DNA of 38,663 bases from the NCBI GenBank assembly GCA_903893625.1, contig CAITND010000234.1, positions 1-38,663 on the forward strand, read 5' to 3'. The notes beneath the pieces were generated by a model that worked only from the letters and a program-made list of their open reading frames with translations, did no database searches and was not told the origin of the DNA. Positions within the stretch are counted from its first letter, which is position 1; the number at the start of each line of letters is the position of its first letter. Made by a program: the position numbers and the translations under genes. The DNA is from an uncultured Oscillatoriales cyanobacterium. GTDB lineage: Bacteria > Cyanobacteriota > Cyanobacteriia > Cyanobacteriales > Microcoleaceae. Shown one piece after another: positions 1-7,838 of this stretch.

Positions 1-197
1 ACAATTTAGCGGGTCTGTACAGGTCTCAGGGAAGATATGAAGAGGCGGAACCGTTGTATTTAAGAGCGCTCAAGATTGATGAAAAATCCTTACCACCTGA
101 CCATCCCAGTCTAGCAACTGACCTCAACAATTTAGCGGGTCTGTACGAGTCTCAGGGAAGATATGAAGAGGCGGATATTACTCATATTGAAGCTTGA
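1..197 (+). pseudogene. 3' end of a TPR-repeat protein, probably truncated
   Basis: An open frame enters from the left edge and stops at 195-197. It translates to kinesin-light-chain-type TPR units (NLAGLYRSQGRYEEAEPLY, then a second NLAGLYESQGRYEEAD). The unit is 126 bp (42 aa), and the two copies at 2-49 and 128-175 are almost identical in nucleotides, which is usual for recently amplified TPR arrays. The repeat breaks off in the middle of helix A/B after EEAD and is followed by six unrelated codons, so the 3' end looks like a truncation or recombination junction rather than a natural C-terminus. The stop overlaps the convergent DUF433 gene by 16 bases. The N-terminal effector domain, if any, lies outside the window. 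Confidence 0.7.
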
Positions 198-481
198 TCA
201 TCACTAGAATATTCAGCTTCTAAACGCTCATAATCTGCTAATTCTGCTGTTAAAATAGCCTCAATTTCATTCTTGTTAGCATGATAGTAAGCCAAAGCTG
301 CATAAATCTGTGCTAGACTCAAATATCCCCAATTTTCTAGCATCTCTTCTGGAGCTATTCCTTGCTTCCACAAAGTAGCAATTCTGCCCACTGTTACCCT
401 GGTTCCAGCAATGCGAGGACTGTTGCCACAGATTTCAGGTGTTCGCACAATCAGCGTACCGATATCAACAACTGTTGACAT
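182..481 (-). CDS. DUF433 family protein (antitoxin-like)
   Basis: This 99-aa protein carries the DUF433 core: PEICGNSPRIAGTRVTV at about residues 15-31, then APEEMLENWGYLSLAQIYAAL and the Y(Y/H)xxNKxEI helix. DUF433 is a small winged-helix-like fold, often encoded next to DUF5615 PIN-like toxins and thought to act as the antitoxin partner. No DUF5615 gene follows here; the space where it would sit is taken by the TPR remnant, so this is a solitary member. The start is ATG at 481, with a GAGG-like ribosome site about 8-10 bases upstream (GAGGAAAAAATC). A second, different DUF433 gene lies at 33936-34283 and does have a DUF5615 remnant. Confidence 0.8.
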   Translation of the reverse strand: MSTVVDIGTLIVRTPEICGNSPRIAGTRVTVGRIATLWKQGIAPEEMLENWGYLSLAQIYAALAYYHANKNEIEAILTAELADYERLEAEYSSDDQASI

Positions 482-606
482 GATTTTTTCCTCTACAGCA
501 TTTATAGGAAGTTGATTATTGCCAAATACTGAACTCTCTACATTATTTTACTAGATTTGATGGAAATAGGCAATCTATGTGCGATCGCGCATTTTTCCCA
601 CCCTCC

Positions 607-668
607 AAACCGGGTTTCTGCTTGGAGATTGTTGGCTAAAACTAGATATTGATAGAAACCCGGTTTCT
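607..668. repeat. Palindrome doublet, AAACCGGGTTT type
   Basis: Two copies of a 13-15 base palindrome (AAACCGGGTTTCT at 607-619 and AGAAACCCGGTTTCT at 654-668) bracket a 34-base centre with TTGGAGATTGTTGGCTAAAA. The same architecture, with a related centre, recurs at 2595-2710. Single copies of the palindrome lie at 1549-1563 and 12144-12156. The element sits in the intergenic space between DUF433 and the gene at 729. Confidence 0.8.
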
Positions 669-728
669 CAAGCGATCAATGCTTTATGGCGGAAATACAC
701 CCAAAATCAATTCTGAACCTCCAAAATT

Positions 729-1334
729 ATGCCCTATAGTCAATTTACCACCATCACTAAAGTTAAAGAAGCCTTCAATTTAACCACAGTAGAAGGTATC
801 AGATTTTTGCCTGAAATCGATCCTATCGAGCCCAGTACAGTCTTAAAAACCCTATTAGAAACCAACATCCCTTGGGCGATCGCGACTAGCACGGAAAAAT
901 CTCGTTCTGAAGCTATTATTAACCCCGTATTGCTAGAGGTTCATCGCATTTTTAATCAACAAATCAGCGTGTTTTCTGGAGAGGAATTTAACGTCGATTC
1001 AACAGTTGGACTGAATGGTGTTTGCGATTTTTTGATTAGCCGATCTTCCGAACAGTTAGACATTGAAGCCCCAGCCGTTATTGTGGTAGAAGCTAAAAAA
1101 GAAGACTTGAAAGTTGGTTTAGGTCAATGTATTGCTGAGATGGTGGCGGCGCAAAAGTTCAATGAAAATAAGGGACGATCAATTAAAATTATCTACGGTA
1201 TCGTGTCCAGTGGTACACAGTGGCGCTTTCTCAAACTGGAGGGGACTACAGTAACAATTGATTTCACTGATTATCCACTACCGCCTGTGGAGCAAATTTT
1301 AGGATTTTTGGTTTGGATGGTAAGGGAAGGATAA
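729..1334 (+). CDS. PD-(D/E)XK nuclease-like conserved hypothetical protein
   Basis: This 201-aa cyanobacterial-type protein has no signal peptide or membrane segment. The central part has the spacing of a PD-(D/E)XK nuclease fold: D100 in GVCDFLI, then beta strand PAVIVVEAKKE with E121-A-K123, then the helix GLGQCIAEMVAAQ, which matches the Q-containing helix after the third catalytic residue in that superfamily. The C-terminal strands (IKIIYGIVSSGTQWRFLKL) resemble the tail of restriction-endonuclease-like proteins. The fold is my inference from motif spacing; the substrate is unknown. It could be a catalytically active nuclease or a degenerate DNA-binding relative. The start is ATG at 729; no strong ribosome site is visible. 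Confidence 0.7.
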   Translation: MPYSQFTTITKVKEAFNLTTVEGIRFLPEIDPIEPSTVLKTLLETNIPWAIATSTEKSRSEAIINPVLLEVHRIFNQQISVFSGEEFNVDSTVGLNGVCDFLISRSSEQLDIEAPAVIVVEAKKEDLKVGLGQCIAEMVAAQKFNENKGRSIKIIYGIVSSGTQWRFLKLEGTTVTIDFTDYPLPPVEQILGFLVWMVREG

Positions 1335-1335
1335 A

Positions 1336-1500
1336 TTCACATTAAGACCAGAATCAGTTGCTCAAAACAACTACTGTAACTCTCGTACTGTAACTCAGTC
1401 TACTATGAATAATGGAGGAGACGGTACACCCTATCGAGTTTGGATCGACTTTAGCCGAGGTCAAGAAGCAATTAGTTCGGCAGCTTGTGGTCGTCAGTAA
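1336..1500 (+). pseudogene. C-terminal fragment of an unrecognised protein
   Basis: A frame ending TAA at 1498-1500 encodes ...CNSRTVTQSTMNNGGD and then GTPYRVWIDFSRGQEAISSA followed by ACGRQ. It reads like the tail of a real protein, with well-formed amphipathic strands and cysteines, but there is no start codon except the internal ATG at 1405 and no ribosome site. The upstream part overlaps the end of the preceding gene out of frame. I do not recognise the family. It is probably a decayed gene end. Confidence 0.3.
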
Positions 1501-1596
1501 TTCGTTATTGTTTAGGGTTATAGAATATTAGGACTTACGCAAGACTAAAGAAACCGGGTTTCTCAAGAAAACGCGATCGCGCTTTTGATGCGTTTA

Positions 1597-2067
1597 TTAC
1601 TCCTGCTCAATCAAACGCCTTTTCATCATACAAGAAACTTCACCATATATACTTTCTAAACCCTCTAAATAATTATGTTCTATATCCTCATACTGACCTA
1701 ATTTGCTAGTCCAGTTTCCATTAGGAAGTTGTCTGGATGCGTGTTGAGGTTTTCCATCTAAAACATAAATCGCTATCTTTTCAAAACCAGTTTCCAGCAA
1801 AGCATTTTCACAGACTTCATATCCTAAAGTTTGATAAGCCATAATAAAAGCAGTCAGAGAGTCCTCTCGCAGTATATTAGGTGGCCAGTAGTCTTGACCT
1901 TTGGCATCTGGCCACCACCATTCTTCCGTACTTCCAGCCGCCCAAGCAATACAATTATAATCAGTTGTGTCTGGACTGGTAATTTTATATCCCGTTGTCA
2001 CTAAATTAGGATGATTTTGTTCAATCCATTCTTTAATATTTTGTATCCAAGCGTTATTTCCTACCAT
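1597..2067 (-). CDS. DUF7689-like papain-fold protein
   Basis: Read from ATG at 2067 this is 156 aa. It is preceded by AAAGG six bases upstream, and the start overlaps the stop of the upstream gene by a few bases; an in-frame ATG at 2100 would give a 40-base overlap and is less likely. Visible motifs are YNCIAW (C39), the tryptophan-rich EEWWWPD and YWPP, then QHASRQLPNGNWTSKLG (H109) and EDIEH. A Cys early and a His after a beta strand followed by a W-x-SK-G turn fit a papain/NlpC-like fold, as I recall for DUF7689. Catalysis is unproven. The tight coupling with the antitoxin-like gene upstream suggests that the two products work together, possibly as a toxin-antitoxin-like pair. Confidence 0.65.
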   Translation of the reverse strand: MVGNNAWIQNIKEWIEQNHPNLVTTGYKITSPDTTDYNCIAWAAGSTEEWWWPDAKGQDYWPPNILREDSLTAFIMAYQTLGYEVCENALLETGFEKIAIYVLDGKPQHASRQLPNGNWTSKLGQYEDIEHNYLEGLESIYGEVSCMMKRRLIEQE

Positions 2068-2483
2068 TTGTAACCTTTGGCTTTCCCCCACTCTAACCAT
2101 AACTGAGTCATCTCTTTAGTTTTACCCCGTTTTTCTAAAGGTACTGGATCTTCTCCAGTAATTTCACACAGAGCATGAAACCAACGCCCGGACTTTCTTT
2201 CAACTTCCCTTAATAACAGAGGAATTACTACTGATCCCATCCCAATAATTTGTTGGTAAGCCTGGTGCATTACTAAATCTGTAGTCGAGGAAATACCTAT
2301 CGTTTCATTGCGCCATTGTTGTACTAAATTTGTAAAAGTTCGATCAATTTCTTCGAGCGCCTTTGGCATCACACTCACTGGATAAAAATAGCCAACTAAG
2401 CACCCGTTATACTCTATTGCTAGAGGTTCGGTTGCCTCTAACAAAACTTGTTCATTTAATTCATGCAAATTTCTTTGTTTCAT
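2061..2483 (-). CDS. Antitoxin-like protein with C-terminal conserved cyanobacterial domain
   Basis: The protein is 140 aa. Residues 1-45 (LHELNEQVLLEATEPLAIEY and NGCLVGYFYPV) resemble the short beta-hairpin N-terminus of Phd-like antitoxins (a 'PLxIExNGxxVGxYxPV' pattern). The C-terminal half (HQAYQQIIGMGSVVIPLLLREV, then WFHALCEITGEDPVP and a WLEWGKAKGY tail) is a conserved alpha-helical domain that I have seen in small cyanobacterial proteins but cannot name. It is the first gene of a two-gene minus-strand unit with the DUF7689 gene, overlapping by 7 bases. A role as DNA-binding neutraliser of the partner is an inference from the N-terminal resemblance and from gene order. Confidence 0.55.
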   Translation of the reverse strand: MKQRNLHELNEQVLLEATEPLAIEYNGCLVGYFYPVSVMPKALEEIDRTFTNLVQQWRNETIGISSTTDLVMHQAYQQIIGMGSVVIPLLLREVERKSGRWFHALCEITGEDPVPLEKRGKTKEMTQLWLEWGKAKGYKW

Positions 2484-2983
2484 CGGGCATAAATTAAAAT
2501 ATTAGTAGCTTGATCGTAACTGAGAATAATATTTTTGTCAAAGTGTGTCAAGATCATCCCAAGTCTAAATAAATTAGAACTTACGCACGATCAAAGAAAC
2601 CGGGTTTCTGATTAGGGACTGTTGGAGAAAACCAAATATCTTTAATAAACCCGGTTTTTTTGCTTAGAGAATGTTGGGGAAAACTAGGTATTGATAGAAA
2701 CCCGGTTTCTTAAAGCGATCGCACCTTTCTCGGAAATCGGGTTCTTCCGGCATCATCGGGAAGAATTTGTATCAAGCTATACATTTTATCGGCCCTGCTC
2801 TACGAGGAGGAGGATGTCAGTGCTAAGATCAAGGAATTATTGAGTTAGGGATTTAAGCCAATCCCAGCTTAGACTGTTGTGATAGGACAGTCTATCGATC
2901 GGTTGCATCAAGGGTAAAGAATTTGAGGGTGCGGCTATCTTACCCGAAATCTAAAGTTTAGTTCTACCAGCCGTTAATCAACT
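2484..2983. other. Intergenic region with palindromes, no convincing gene
   Basis: These 500 bases lie between the divergent antitoxin-like gene and the cyclase. Positions 2595-2710 hold three AAACC(C/G)GGTTT palindromes (2595-2609, 2647-2656, 2695-2710) separated by related centres. A HIP1 site (GCGATCGC) follows at about 2717. Beyond that, short open frames at 2755-2850 are too fragmentary to call. The cyclase start at 2984 has no obvious Shine-Dalgarno sequence, and no consensus promoter stands out. Confidence 0.6.
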
Positions 2984-5900
2984 ATGCCAGGTGTACGAGT
3001 CGGGTTACTGCATTCTCTGAGTGGAGCGATGGCCTATCGGGAAAGGCCTTTGCTAGAAGCGGAATTAATGGCGATTGCCGAAATTAATGATCAGGGTGGA
3101 GTTTTAGGACAAATCATCGAGCCGATCATTGAGGATGGTGCCTCAGACTGCTTCACGTTTGAGCGAAAAGCCAAAAAACTGATTCAAGAGGATAGTGTCA
3201 CCACCCTATTTGGATGTTGGACTTCGGCGAGTCGTCACGGGGTCAAACCTGTGCTGGAAACTTTCAATGCTCAATTATGGTATCCGGCACCTTATGAGGG
3301 GTTAGAAAATTGTAGCCAAATTTTCTATACGGGATTTTGTGCTAATCAGCAAGTAGAATTAACGATTGATTGGTTATTGCGAAACCAGAAAATACGCTGT
3401 TATTTATTGGGTTGGGATCAAGTGTTTTCCCATACTCTCAATAAATTGATGAAAGTTAACCTCAGACATCACGGTGGACAGGTGGTGGGAGAAGCTTATG
3501 TTCCATCTTCCACTATGGATTTTGAACGGATTATTACCCGAATTCGACAGGCGCAACCGGATATTATTATTAATACCCTTAGAGGCGATCGCAATTTAAG
3601 TTTTTATCGCCAATTTTATGATAATGGAATTAGAGCTTCTGATCTGCCAATTTTAGCAACATCTTTTTCAGAATCGGAAATACAAAAACTCCAAGATGCT
3701 GCTGTTGGTCATTTAAGTTGTTTTCATTATTTTCAAAGTTTAAACACCTCAGAAAATCATCAATTTGTCCAAGCGTTTAAACGCCGTTATGGAGCAGAAC
3801 GGATTACAAACGACTCTATGGCAACAGCCTATACTCAAATTTATCTATGGAAACAAGCCGTTGAATTAGCCGAGTCTTTTGATGTGGAACGCATTCGGAT
3901 TGCTGCTTATGGACAACGTTTTCTAGCTCCTGGAGGGTTAGTTCATTTAGAACCCAATCATCATATTGCTAAAGTTTGTCGGATTGGTCAAGTGTTACCA
4001 AATCAACAATTTGAGATTTTATATACCAGTGAACAACCAATTAAACCTTTACCTTGGCTGGGGTTTAATGAAGCTAATTTTAATGCTTCTGGTATTGTTT
4101 TTGAGTTATTAGCTGAAGTCAGTCAAGGAATTGAAAGGGCCGAACAATTAGAACAAAAATCTATTGAATTGGAAGCAACAAAGGCTCAACTTCAACAGGA
4201 AATTGAAATCCGCAAACAGTTTGAAGCTGCGTTACAAAAAGCTAATGAGGAGTTAGAAGAAAAAGTCGAAGAACGGACGGCGGCTTTAAAAGAATCTAAT
4301 GATAATTTGGTGCAAGAAATCGTTCAACATCAACAATCGGAAATGGCTCTCCGTATGGCTAGAGATCAATTACAAACGGTATTAGAAGCGGTGCCAGGTA
4401 CGGTTTCTTGGATTAATTCTGATTTACGTTATATTGAAGTTAATGACCGATTAGCTAATATGCTAAACCTCCCCAAGGAGACTTTTATCGGTCAACATAT
4501 TGGGTTTTTAGGTACCAGTTCAGAATTTAATCAATTTGTCCAAGATTTATTTGATAGTCCTGAAATTGATGCTTATCGAGAAGTTAGAAGTCAAATTTAT
4601 GGTGAATGGCGACATTATTTAATTGTCGCTCAAAAATATGATCATAATCGGGCTGCTTTTGTCGTAGGAATTGATATTACGACTCGTAAACAGGCAGAAG
4701 AATCTTTAATTAATGCAAAAGATCAACTACAAACGGTATTAGAAGCGGTTCCTGGTAGTGTTTCTTGGATTAGTTCAGATTTGCGTTATATTGAAGTTAA
4801 TCAACGGTTGGCAGATATGTTTAATCTGCCCAAGGAAGCCTTTATTGATCAACATATTGGGTTTTTAGGTACCAGTTCAGAATTCAATCAATTTGTCCAA
4901 GATTTATTTGATAGTCCTGAAATTGATGCTTATCGAGAAGTTAGAAGTCAAATTTATGGTGAATGGCGACATTATTTAATTGTGGCTCAAAAATATGATC
5001 ATAATCGGGCTGCTTTTGTCGTAGGAATTGATATTACGGCTCGTAAACAGGCGGAAGAATCTTTAATTAATGCCAAAGATCAATTACAAACGGTATTAGA
5101 AGCGGTTCCGGGTAGCGTTTCTTGGATTAATTCTGATTTGCGTTATATCGAAGTTAATCAACGGTTGGCGGATATGTTTAATCTGCCGAAGGAAGCTTTT
5201 ATCGATCAAGATATTGGGTTTTTAGGTACCAGTTCAGAATTTACTGAATTTGTGCAGAATTTATTTGATAGTTCTGCTATTGATGCCTTTCAAGAAGTGT
5301 CAATTCCCGTTAATGAACAGTTACGACATTATTTAATTGTGGCTCAAAAATATGATCATAATCAAGCTGCTTTTGTGGTGGGAATTGATATTACGGCTCG
5401 TAAAGATGCAGAAGAAGCATTACGACTGACTCAAGACCAATTAGAAGCGGTATTAGATGTTGTTCCGGGTACGGTTTCTTGGATTAGTTCTGATTTACGC
5501 TATTTAGGCATTAATCGTTATTTAGCCTCAACTTTTGATTTAAAACCCGAAGATTTTGTGGGTCAAGATATTGGCTTCTTAAAAGCTAGTTTTCAATTTA
5601 ATGGTTTTGTTCAAGGCTTTTTTAATAATTCCGAAAAAGATGCCTATCAGGAAGTTATGTCAGTAGTTAAAGGTAAACCCAGAAACTATTTAATTGTGGC
5701 TCATAAATATAATAACAATCAAGCCGCCTTCTTTGTGGGAATTGACATTACAGAACGCAAACAAGCGGAAGAAGCTTTAAAACAGGCAGAAGCCAACTAT
5801 CGCAGCATTTTTGAGAATGCCGTTGAAGGAATTTTCCAAACCACACCCGCCGGAGTTTATTTAAGTGCAAATCCGGCTTTAGCTCGAATTTACGGCTATC

Positions 5901-7327
5901 AATCTCCTGAAGAATTAATCGACAATTTGACCAATATTCAAGAGCAATTGTATGTTGACCCCCCGCGTCGTCAAGAGTTTGTTCGACTCTTAGAAGAACA
6001 GGGAGCCATTGTTGGATTTGAATCTCAAATTCGTCGTTTAGATGGACGGTTGACTTGGATTTCAGAAAATGCTTTTGCTGTTCGAGATGAAACCGGAAAT
6101 TTACTCCACTATGAAGGAACTGTTGAGGATATTAACGAACGCAAAAAAGCAGAAGAAGCTCTACAAAATGCAATGGAAAAATTAGAAACCCGTGTAGAAG
6201 AACGCACTGCCGCCTTACGCGAAGCAAACCATCAATTAGTTCGAGAAATTGCTGAACGGACACGCATTGAAATCGCATTGCGGGAGTCAGAAGCCGAACT
6301 AAGAGCCTTATTTGCTGCCATGACGGATGTTATTACTGTTTTTGATGGGGAAGGACGATATAAAAAGATTGTCAGCACGAATTCAGAAGTTTTATATAGT
6401 CCCACGGAAGAACGTCTAGGAAAAAGTGTGTTTGAAGTTTTTCCTCCGAGTCATGCCACTTTATTTTATGACCAAATTCAAAAAGTATTAGAAACGAAAC
6501 AAACCTTAAACCTTGAATATAGTTTAACTTCCGCCGAAACTGAACCCGGACATCATGCACCGAATTCCTCTGATTTCCTGGCGGGAGATGAAGTTTGGTT
6601 TGCGGCAACCGTTTCTCCAATGCCGGATAATTGTGTGATTTGGGTGGCTCGAAATACAACCGAACGGCGCCGGGTTTTAGAAGCCTTAAAAGCAGAACGG
6701 GAAAAATCGGAACGGTTGTTACTTAATATTCTCCCTCAATCAATTGTAGAACAACTCAAACAAAATCCCCATTCCATTGCCGAACGTTTTGAACAAGCTA
6801 CGATTATGTTTGCCGATATTGTAGATTTTACCGGATTTTCCGCCCGAATTTCTCCCTCGGAATTAGTCGATTTACTCAATCAAATTTTCTCTGCTTTTGA
6901 TGAATTAGCCGAGAAACATCATTTAGAAAAAATTAAAACCATTGGGGATTCTTATATGGTGGCTGGAGGTTTACCAACTCCCCGAAATGATCATGCAGAA
7001 GCTATGGCAGAAATGGCTTTAGATATGCAGGAAGAAATTCAACGATTTCAACGAGAACTGGGTCAATGTTTTAATTTAAGAATTGGCATGAATACTGGGC
7101 CTGTGGTGGCAGGTGTGATTGGTACGAAAAAATTTATTTATGATTTATGGGGGGATGCGGTTAATATTGCTTCTCGCATGGAATCTCAAGGGGAAATGGG
7201 CAAAATTCAAGTCACGACCGCAACCAAAAACCTTTTAAATGGCAAATACGCCTTTGAGGAACGCGGTTTAATTGATGTCAAAGGCCGAGGAGAAATGGTG
7301 ACATATTGGTTAACAAAACGCCGTTAG
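2984..7327 (+). CDS. Multi-PAS class III adenylate cyclase with substrate-binding-protein sensor
   Basis: A 1447-aa protein predicted to make cAMP from ATP. Residues about 4-365 form a urea/amide-type ABC substrate-binding domain (VGLLHSLSGAMAYRE, then TLFGCWTSASRHGVKPVLE), but there is no signal peptide or membrane segment, so the sensor should sit in the cytoplasm. A coiled coil (about 375-455) leads to four 119-aa PAS units starting at 461, 580, 699 and 818, a classical PAS at about 937-1060, another coiled coil, a sixth PAS-like domain (about 1105-1235), an NILPQSIVEQLKQ linker and the catalytic domain from about 1270. Metal-binding D1278 and D1322, purine-specifying K1318 and D1387, and transition-state N1394 and R1398 are all present, so it should be active and adenine-specific. 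It is a single-gene unit with a terminator 110 bases downstream. Confidence 0.93.
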   Translation: MPGVRVGLLHSLSGAMAYRERPLLEAELMAIAEINDQGGVLGQIIEPIIEDGASDCFTFERKAKKLIQEDSVTTLFGCWTSASRHGVKPVLETFNAQLWYPAPYEGLENCSQIFYTGFCANQQVELTIDWLLRNQKIRCYLLGWDQVFSHTLNKLMKVNLRHHGGQVVGEAYVPSSTMDFERIITRIRQAQPDIIINTLRGDRNLSFYRQFYDNGIRASDLPILATSFSESEIQKLQDAAVGHLSCFHYFQSLNTSENHQFVQAFKRRYGAERITNDSMATAYTQIYLWKQAVELAESFDVERIRIAAYGQRFLAPGGLVHLEPNHHIAKVCRIGQVLPNQQFEILYTSEQPIKPLPWLGFNEANFNASGIVFELLAEVSQGIERAEQLEQKSIELEATKAQLQQEIEIRKQFEAALQKANEELEEKVEERTAALKESNDNLVQEIVQHQQSEMALRMARDQLQTVLEAVPGTVSWINSDLRYIEVNDRLANMLNLPKETFIGQHIGFLGTSSEFNQFVQDLFDSPEIDAYREVRSQIYGEWRHYLIVAQKYDHNRAAFVVGIDITTRKQAEESLINAKDQLQTVLEAVPGSVSWISSDLRYIEVNQRLADMFNLPKEAFIDQHIGFLGTSSEFNQFVQDLFDSPEIDAYREVRSQIYGEWRHYLIVAQKYDHNRAAFVVGIDITARKQAEESLINAKDQLQTVLEAVPGSVSWINSDLRYIEVNQRLADMFNLPKEAFIDQDIGFLGTSSEFTEFVQNLFDSSAIDAFQEVSIPVNEQLRHYLIVAQKYDHNQAAFVVGIDITARKDAEEALRLTQDQLEAVLDVVPGTVSWISSDLRYLGINRYLASTFDLKPEDFVGQDIGFLKASFQFNGFVQGFFNNSEKDAYQEVMSVVKGKPRNYLIVAHKYNNNQAAFFVGIDITERKQAEEALKQAEANYRSIFENAVEGIFQTTPAGVYLSANPALARIYGYQSPEELIDNLTNIQEQLYVDPPRRQEFVRLLEEQGAIVGFESQIRRLDGRLTWISENAFAVRDETGNLLHYEGTVEDINERKKAEEALQNAMEKLETRVEERTAALREANHQLVREIAERTRIEIALRESEAELRALFAAMTDVITVFDGEGRYKKIVSTNSEVLYSPTEERLGKSVFEVFPPSHATLFYDQIQKVLETKQTLNLEYSLTSAETEPGHHAPNSSDFLAGDEVWFAATVSPMPDNCVIWVARNTTERRRVLEALKAEREKSERLLLNILPQSIVEQLKQNPHSIAERFEQATIMFADIVDFTGFSARISPSELVDLLNQIFSAFDELAEKHHLEKIKTIGDSYMVAGGLPTPRNDHAEAMAEMALDMQEEIQRFQRELGQCFNLRIGMNTGPVVAGVIGTKKFIYDLWGDAVNIASRMESQGEMGKIQVTTATKNLLNGKYAFEERGLIDVKGRGEMVTYWLTKRR
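4364..5791 (+). repeat. Four tandem 357-bp PAS-encoding units
   Basis: Units start at 4364, 4721, 5078 and 5435 with an exact 357-base period (119 aa each). Units 1 and 2 differ at about eight of 119 residues and are almost identical in nucleotides from about 4500 to 4680 against 4857 to 5037, including third codon positions. Unit 3 diverges in its second half and unit 4 throughout. This grading points to serial duplication with recent gene conversion between units 1 and 2. Confidence 0.92.
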
Positions 7328-7439
7328 GAATTCGGAATTTGAGCAGGTCGGTGGCTTTTAGGGGGTTAAAGGCTCAGGATTTTCCCAGGGGACTTGAAAT
7401 TTTGTGAAGATATGTTACCGAAAATTTGGGTATAAAGCC

Positions 7440-7462
7440 TTGCCCTTCTAGGGCAACTTTTT
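7440..7462 (+). terminator. Rho-independent terminator after the cyclase gene
   Basis: A perfect 7-bp stem TTGCCCT-TCT-AGGGCAA (7440-7456) is followed by CTTTTT. It lies 113 bases past the cyclase stop codon on the same strand. Confidence 0.7.
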
Positions 7463-7548
7463 ATTTCTGTGTTAGCATTCTTAAGCAGACAGTTTAGGGT
7501 AATCAACCTGTCTTTAAGTAAAACCCAGTCGTCGGAAGACAGCGCACC

Positions 7549-7790
7549 TTGAAAACTAGGGTTATGGGGTTCTGGACAGGAATTGCTTGTCTAGGTAAAA
7601 ACTCTAAGCATCAAGTACAGAGAAACCCAGTTTTATCGGTTTTGAACTGTAGGGTAGGGCATACCCGAACAGACTTCTGCAATGGGGTAAAACGCTTGGG
7701 GAGAGAACCATCTCTGGTAGAAAAAGGGCAACTTTTTTCTATTAAGTGGACTCGTTGAACCAAGAATCCACTTCCTTAAGGAAGTGGAGT
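7549..7790 (+). mobile_element. Probable IS200/IS605-type right-end scar
   Basis: The stretch ends in a 22-base perfect palindrome at 7767-7788 (core CCACTTCC-TTAA-GGAAGTGG) preceded by GAACCAAGAA and followed by GTGTCAA. This is the usual look of the right end of cyanobacterial IS200/IS605 elements. The preceding 200 bases encode a 69-aa frame (CRVGHTRTDFCNGVKRLG and similar) that could be the degraded tail of a TnpB-type gene, but I do not see the RuvC or zinc-finger motifs, so the coding remnant is tentative. The transposase body is absent. Location: between the cyclase terminator and the fasciclin gene. Confidence 0.4.
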
Positions 7791-7838
7791 GTCAAATACG
7801 CAGTTTGTGTAGCCGTTTACAGACCTAACCCTTAAATT

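Noticed and set aside
2755-2850. Short frame ending ALLYEEEDVSAKIKELLS before the cyclase
   Set aside because: It has no start codon or ribosome site and cannot be linked to a family; too short to support.
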